The position numbers and the translations under genes are program-made. From RGIG5057 sp964642045 (lineage in GTDB: Bacteria > Bacillota > Clostridia > TANB77 > CAG-465), in contig CAZXLZ010000021.1 of the NCBI GenBank assembly GCA_964642045.1, forward strand, positions 1 through 18,711: DNA of 18,711 bases. Reading direction: 5' to 3'. This document shows, one piece after another, positions 15,091 to 18,711 of this stretch (the first letter of the stretch is position 1; every line of letters starts with the position of its first letter). The notes beneath the pieces are model-generated. The model had not been told where the DNA came from and ran no database searches. It saw only the letters and a list, made by a program, of their open reading frames with translations.

Positions 15091-15118
15091 TTGAAAATCC
15101 TAAAGTTTATGATATAAT
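15091..15118 (+). promoter_or_regulatory. Promoter of tig
   Basis: TTGAAA (15091-15096), 16-base spacer, perfect TATAAT (15113-15118), 35 bases before the tig start. I see no CtsR direct repeat (GGTCAAA type) and no CIRCE element around it. Confidence 0.7.
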
Positions 15119-15153
15119 AAGAAGGTAATTTTTGTCAGTATGGAGGAATAGAA

Positions 15154-16440
15154 ATGAAGATAGACATTGAAAAAAAAGAAAGCTCAAAAGTAGTTATTAC
15201 ATTTACAATTAGTAAAGAAGAATTTGCTGAAAGACTTGATAAAGTATTTATCAAAAATGCAAAGAGATTTAATGTACCTGGATTTAGACAAGGTAAAGCA
15301 CCAAGAAATGTTATAGAAAAAATGTATGGAGCTGATGTTTTAAATTACAGTGTAATTGAAGAAAATGCAGATGATGATTATAGCAAAGCTATAAAAGAAC
15401 ATAATTTAGAGATAGTATCAAGACCAGAACTTTCAGTAGTAAAAGTTAGTAGAGATGAAGATACAGTATACACGATAACTGTATATGTAAAACCTGAAGC
15501 TAGCGTTAAACAATATAAAGGATTAGAAATATCTTACGAAAAGAAAAAGGTAACAAAGAAAGATGTAGATGAAGAAATCGAAAGAATAAGAAATCAAAAT
15601 GCAAGAACTATATCTGTAGAAGATAGACCACTTGAAAATGGAGATATAGCAAATATAAACTTTGATGGATATAAAGATGGTGTAGCTTTTGATGGTGGCA
15701 AGGCTGAAAATTTTGATTTAACTATAGGTTCAAATCAGTTTATACCAGGATTTGAAGAAGCAATGATTGGTATGAAAATAGGTGAGGAAAAAGATTTAAA
15801 TCTTACATTCCCAAAAGAATATCATGTAAAAGATTTAGCAGATGCACCTGTTGTATTTAAAGTTAAGTTAAATTCTATATCTAAAAAAGAGCTTCCAGAG
15901 CTTGATGATGAATTTGTAAAAGATGTTTCCGAATTTGATAACTTAAAAGATTATACAGCTAGTGTAAAAGAAAGATTAGAAAAAGAAGCTGAAACTCAAA
16001 ATATGGCAAGAAAAGAAACAGCAGTACTCGATAAATTAGTAGAAAATACTGAAGTTGAACTACCAGAACCAATGCTTCATGGTCAAGCACATGACCTAGA
16101 AAATCAAATGCAGCAAGAACTTTCATATCAAGGACTTACAATAGAGCAGTATTGTAAATATATGGGTATAGATAAAGAAGTTATGCATGCTAATTTCCAT
16201 AAACAAGCAGAAAAAGATTTAAAATTAAGACTTGCTTTAGAAGCAGTAGAAAAATCTGAAACAATAGAAGTATCTAAAGAAGAAATAGATGCAAAAATAG
16301 ATGAGCTTGTAAAACAATATGGAAATGCAGAAGATAATAACTTTAAAAATAATCCAAATGTAATTGAATATCTAAAAGAACAATTAACACAAGAAAAATT
16401 AATAAAACTTATAGTAGATAGTTCAATAGAGAAAAAATAA
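15154..16440 (+). CDS. tig: Trigger factor
   Basis: Ribosome-bound chaperone and peptidyl-prolyl isomerase that meets nascent chains at the exit tunnel. 428 residues, the usual length. Three parts are visible. The N-terminal ribosome-binding domain carries the signature GFRQGKAP (43-50) followed by RNVIEKMYG. The FKBP-type isomerase domain (about 150-240) includes NGDIANINFDGYKDGVAFDG, FIPGFEEAMIGMKIGEEKD and TFPKEYHVKDLADAPVVFKV. The C-terminal helical chaperone domain (from about 250) begins near LPELDDEFVKDVSEFDNLKD. ATG is preceded by GGAGG (15142-15146). It is first in the classic Firmicutes order tig-clpP-clpX, linking folding of new proteins with degradation of failed ones. A hairpin terminator after it (16461-16498) probably lowers read-through into clpP. 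Confidence 0.97.
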   Translation: MKIDIEKKESSKVVITFTISKEEFAERLDKVFIKNAKRFNVPGFRQGKAPRNVIEKMYGADVLNYSVIEENADDDYSKAIKEHNLEIVSRPELSVVKVSRDEDTVYTITVYVKPEASVKQYKGLEISYEKKKVTKKDVDEEIERIRNQNARTISVEDRPLENGDIANINFDGYKDGVAFDGGKAENFDLTIGSNQFIPGFEEAMIGMKIGEEKDLNLTFPKEYHVKDLADAPVVFKVKLNSISKKELPELDDEFVKDVSEFDNLKDYTASVKERLEKEAETQNMARKETAVLDKLVENTEVELPEPMLHGQAHDLENQMQQELSYQGLTIEQYCKYMGIDKEVMHANFHKQAEKDLKLRLALEAVEKSETIEVSKEEIDAKIDELVKQYGNAEDNNFKNNPNVIEYLKEQLTQEKLIKLIVDSSIEKK

Positions 16441-16460
16441 TAGTATATTTAGCTAGAAAT

Positions 16461-16498
16461 AAAGTATATTAACTCACATGTGATTTAATATACTTTTT
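16461..16498 (+). terminator. Terminator between tig and clpP
   Basis: AAAGTATATTAA pairs perfectly with TTAATATACTTT (12 bp). The 12-base loop contains the palindrome TCACATGTGA, which can add three further pairs. Five T residues follow. I see no clear promoter between it and clpP, only 27 bases later, so clpP and clpX may depend on read-through. Confidence 0.65.
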
Positions 16499-16525
16499 AT
16501 ATTATAAATATTTAAGGAGGTTTTT

Positions 16526-17140
16526 ATGATTAATAATAGTAGTTTAGTACCAACAGTATTAGAGCAAACAAGCAAAGGTGAAAGAAGTTATGATATATAT
16601 TCAAGACTTCTAAAAGAGAGAATAATATTTTTATCAGATGAGGTAAATGATGTTACAGCTTCTTTAGTTGTAGCTCAGCTTTTATTCTTAGATGCAGAAG
16701 ATCCAGGCAAAGATATATTCTTATACATAAATAGTCCTGGTGGAAGTGTTAGTGCAGGTTTTGCTATATACGATACTATGAATTATATAAAATCAGATGT
16801 ATGCACTATATGTATAGGAATGGCAGCTTCTATGGGAGCATTTTTACTTACAGCTGGTGCAAAAGGTAAAAGATATGCACTTCCAAACTCTACTATAATG
16901 ATACATCAACCACTAGGTGGTATGCAAGGTCAAGCAAGTGATATGAAAATTCATGCAGACCATATACTTAAGACTAAAGAGAAATTAAACAAAATATTAA
17001 GTGAAAAGACAGGTAAGGATCTGGCTACTATAGAAAGAGACACAGATAGAGACAATTTCTTAACTGCTGATGAAGCAAAACAGTATGGGCTTATAGATGA
17101 AGTAATGGATAGTATAAGCAATATATCTAAGGAGAAATAG
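16526..17140 (+). CDS. clpP: ATP-dependent Clp protease proteolytic subunit
   Basis: Serine protease that forms the 14-subunit barrel which degrades proteins fed by ClpX or ClpC. 204 residues, with a very short N-terminal segment (MINNSSLVPTVLEQTSKGER) before the conserved core. Catalytic triad: Ser102 in GMAASMGAFLL, His127 in MIHQPLGG, and Asp176 in DTDRDNFLTADEAKQYGLID; spacing between the three equals that of E. coli ClpP (25 and 49 residues). The oxyanion-loop sequence INSPGGSVSAG (68-78) is intact. ATG lies 6 bases after AAGGAGG (16513-16519). The clpX start follows the stop codon by 4 bases, and its ribosome binding site AAGGAG (17129-17134) lies within the clpP end, so the two are translationally linked. 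Confidence 0.97.
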   Translation: MINNSSLVPTVLEQTSKGERSYDIYSRLLKERIIFLSDEVNDVTASLVVAQLLFLDAEDPGKDIFLYINSPGGSVSAGFAIYDTMNYIKSDVCTICIGMAASMGAFLLTAGAKGKRYALPNSTIMIHQPLGGMQGQASDMKIHADHILKTKEKLNKILSEKTGKDLATIERDTDRDNFLTADEAKQYGLIDEVMDSISNISKEK

Positions 17141-17144
17141 CTTT

Positions 17145-18471
17145 ATGGCAAAGAAAAGAAAAACGTTCTATGATGAAGAAGATATGATTTTTTGCTCTTT
17201 TTGTGGAAGACTTAGACAAGAAGTGAATAAGCTTCTAGCAGGTCCTGATGGAGTATTTATCTGTGATGAGTGTATTGGTATTTGTAATAAAATAATGATA
17301 GAAGAGCTAGGTAAAAATTACTTTGATCCAAAAGAAGAAGAAGAGGGGAAGAAAGTAAAACCAAGTAACTTAGAGACTTTGAAAAGTGCAGAACTTCCAA
17401 CACCTGAGAATATAAAGCAAGTATTAGATGAGTATGTAATCCGGTCAAGATTATGCCAAAAAAGTTCTATCAGTTGCTGTATATAACCATTATAAAAGAA
17501 TACTTACAAGAAAAAATAATATAGATGAAGTTGAGATTCAAAAAAGTAATGTACTTCTTTTAGGCCCAACAGGAAGCGGAAAAACCCTTCTTGCTCAAAC
17601 TTTAGCTAAAATGTTACATGTTCCATTTGCAATAGCAGATGCAACAACTCTTACAGAAGCTGGATATGTTGGAGAAGATGTAGAAAATATACTTTTAAGA
17701 CTTGTTCAAGCAGCAGACTATGATATAGCTAAAGCTGAAAAAGGAATAATATATATAGATGAAATTGATAAGATTGCAAGAAAGTCTGAAAATACATCAA
17801 TAACGCGTGATGTAAGTGGAGAAGGTGTTCAGCAAGCACTTCTTAAAATAATAGAAGGAACAGTTGCAAATGTACCACCTCAAGGTGGAAGAAAACATCC
17901 AAATCAAGAGTTTATAAAAGTAGATACTAGTAATATATTATTTATATGTGGTGGTGCTTTTGATGGATTGGATAAAATAATAACAGATAGATTAGATACT
18001 AAAACTATGGGATTTGGAGCTGCACTTGAAAACAAGAAAGAGAGAGATTTAGATAAGATTTATGCAGAAGTTCAAGCTCATGATATAATAAAATTTGGAC
18101 TTATACCAGAACTTGTTGGAAGAATGCCAGTAATTACTTACCTAAGCAAACTTACAAAAGAAGCTTTAATTGATATATTATCAAAACCTAGAAATGCACT
18201 ACTTAAGCAGTATAAAAAGTTACTAAAAATGGATGGAGTCCAGCTAGAATTTGAAGATGAAGCACTAGACTTAATTGTAACTAAGGCATTAGATAGAAAT
18301 ACAGGTGCAAGAGGTTTAAGGGGCATTTTAGAAGATGTAATGATGGACGCAATGTTTGTTATACCATCAGATAAAACTATAAAGAAATGTTATATAACAA
18401 AAGGTGTTGTAGAGCATAAAGAAGAGCCAAAATATGAATATGCAAAAAAGAAAACATCTAGTGAAGTATAA
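17145..18471 (+). pseudogene. clpX: ATP-dependent unfoldase ClpX, frameshifted by one base
   Basis: ClpX is the AAA+ ring that unfolds substrates and threads them into ClpP. The frame from 17145 covers the zinc-binding domain (Cys17, Cys20, Cys40, Cys43) up to VLDEYVI, then goes astray and stops at 17486. The other frame continues exactly where it should: GQDYAKKVLSVAVYNHYKRI. One extra C at 17441-17442 (ATC-C-GGT instead of ATC-GGT) accounts for it. With that base removed the protein has 441 residues and every expected motif: Walker A GPTGSGKT (140-147), pore loop GYVG, Walker B IIYIDE (Asp205, Glu206), the RKH loop GGRKHP, the ClpP-docking loop MGF (288-290), LVGRMP and the sensor-2 region GARGLRG. 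As written, no working ClpX is made: the first ATG in the second frame (17611) lies after Walker A. Because all else is perfectly kept, a sequence error or very recent mutation is likely. Confidence 0.9.
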
Positions 18472-18530
18472 CATATATTGTGTTACAAAAATATAACAGA
18501 AAATATATAAAGAAAATAAAATTATAAAAT

Positions 18531-18571
18531 TCAAGCAAAAAATTTTTATGTTGCTTGAGTTTTTTTTTTTT
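18531..18571 (+). terminator. Strong terminator after clpX
   Basis: TCAAGCAA pairs perfectly with TTGCTTGA (8 bp) around a 12-base loop and is followed, after one G, by twelve T residues. It ends the tig-clpP-clpX cluster. Confidence 0.85.
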
Positions 18572-18645
18572 AGAATATACTATATTTGTGGCATTAGATA
18601 GATATGCATTACTATTTAATGATAAAGTAGCAGAGGGAGATACAT

Positions 18646-18711
18646 ATGAAAAATAGAAAAGGAATAAGTTTGATAACACTAGTTGTAACAATAATCATAA
18701 TCATAATTTTG
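18646..18711 (+). CDS. Prepilin-like protein, N-terminus only
   Basis: Only the first 22 residues lie in the window: MKNRKG followed by ISLITLVVTIIIIIIL. A short basic leader ending in Gly, then a hydrophobic helix, is the class III signal of type IV pilins and pseudopilins, cut by prepilin peptidase (PilD/GspO-like) after the Gly at position 6. After cleavage residue 5 would be Thr, where classical pilins have Glu. I recall leaders of this GISLI-V/T-LV-T-I type as frequent in uncultured clostridia on surface proteins that are not necessarily pilins. GAGGGA (18633-18638) lies 7 bases before the ATG. A weak promoter (TTGTGG, 18-base spacer, TACTAT) may precede it. The rest of the protein, and so its role, is outside the window. 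Confidence 0.65.
   Translation, partial: MKNRKGISLITLVVTIIIIIIL

Noticed and set aside
15000..15153. CtsR or CIRCE heat-shock operator before tig
   Set aside because: No GGTCAAA direct repeat and no TTAGCACTC-N9-GAGTGCTAA inverted repeat.
17430..17490. Programmed ribosomal frameshift in clpX
   Set aside because: No slippery heptamer, no stimulating structure and no internal Shine-Dalgarno near the shift, and ClpX is not known to use one. A plain one-base insertion explains the data.
1..18711. CRISPR array, tRNA or rRNA genes, insertion sequence with transposase
   Set aside because: No spaced direct repeats, cloverleaf sequences, rRNA stretches or transposase-like frames were found by reading both strands.

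Overview
The window looks like a chromosome segment of a low-GC Gram-positive bacterium of the class Clostridia. Hand counts give about 27-30% GC in typical genes, arginine is written almost only as AGA, ribosome binding sites are strong AAGGAGG types, several genes start with TTG, and promoters are of the TTGAAA/TATAAT sigma-A kind. The prolyl-tRNA synthetase is the short archaeal/eukaryotic type common in clostridia, and tig-clpP-clpX is the usual Firmicutes order. The incomplete last gene begins with a class III (prepilin-like) leader of a style I recall from uncultured clostridia. I cannot name a species.

Left part (1-7376) is accessory DNA. It opens with a decayed gene fragment. Next comes a probable operon: a frameshifted Rid-family gene, a 428-residue protein I do not recognise, and a SUKH (SMI1/KNR4) protein. 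A terminator and new promoter lead to a stand-alone HipA/CtkA-like kinase with no HipB partner. A roughly 350-base gap holds a promoter, hairpin, tiny ORF and terminator just before a CaCA-type sodium/calcium exchanger. Then come three tandem paralogues of a clostridial family ending in [Y/I]-G-[L/I]-R-P-[L/I]-V: one full length, one with the middle removed in frame, one broken by a frame-shifting deletion. A 67-residue hypothetical ORF lies between the second and third.

Central part (7385-14671): proS, addA (AddAB helicase-nuclease A subunit, without addB beside it) and a 549-residue unrecognised protein. Each has its own promoter and terminator, and the last is driven by a perfect TTGACA-17-TATAAT promoter.

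The only minus-strand gene (14674-14901) codes for 75 residues. Its base composition and codon use are clearly different, it has its own consensus promoter, and a perfect palindrome lies near its start of transcription; it is probably a recent arrival.

Right part (14989-18711) is the protein quality-control cluster: trigger factor (nascent-chain chaperone), ClpP (protease) and ClpX (unfoldase that feeds ClpP). clpX carries one extra C that splits it into two frames, which is either a real lesion or a sequence error. After a strong terminator the window ends inside the prepilin-like gene. Four genes carry clear reading-frame damage (1-339, ridA-like, third paralogue, clpX), so sequence accuracy should be checked before any of them is read biologically.
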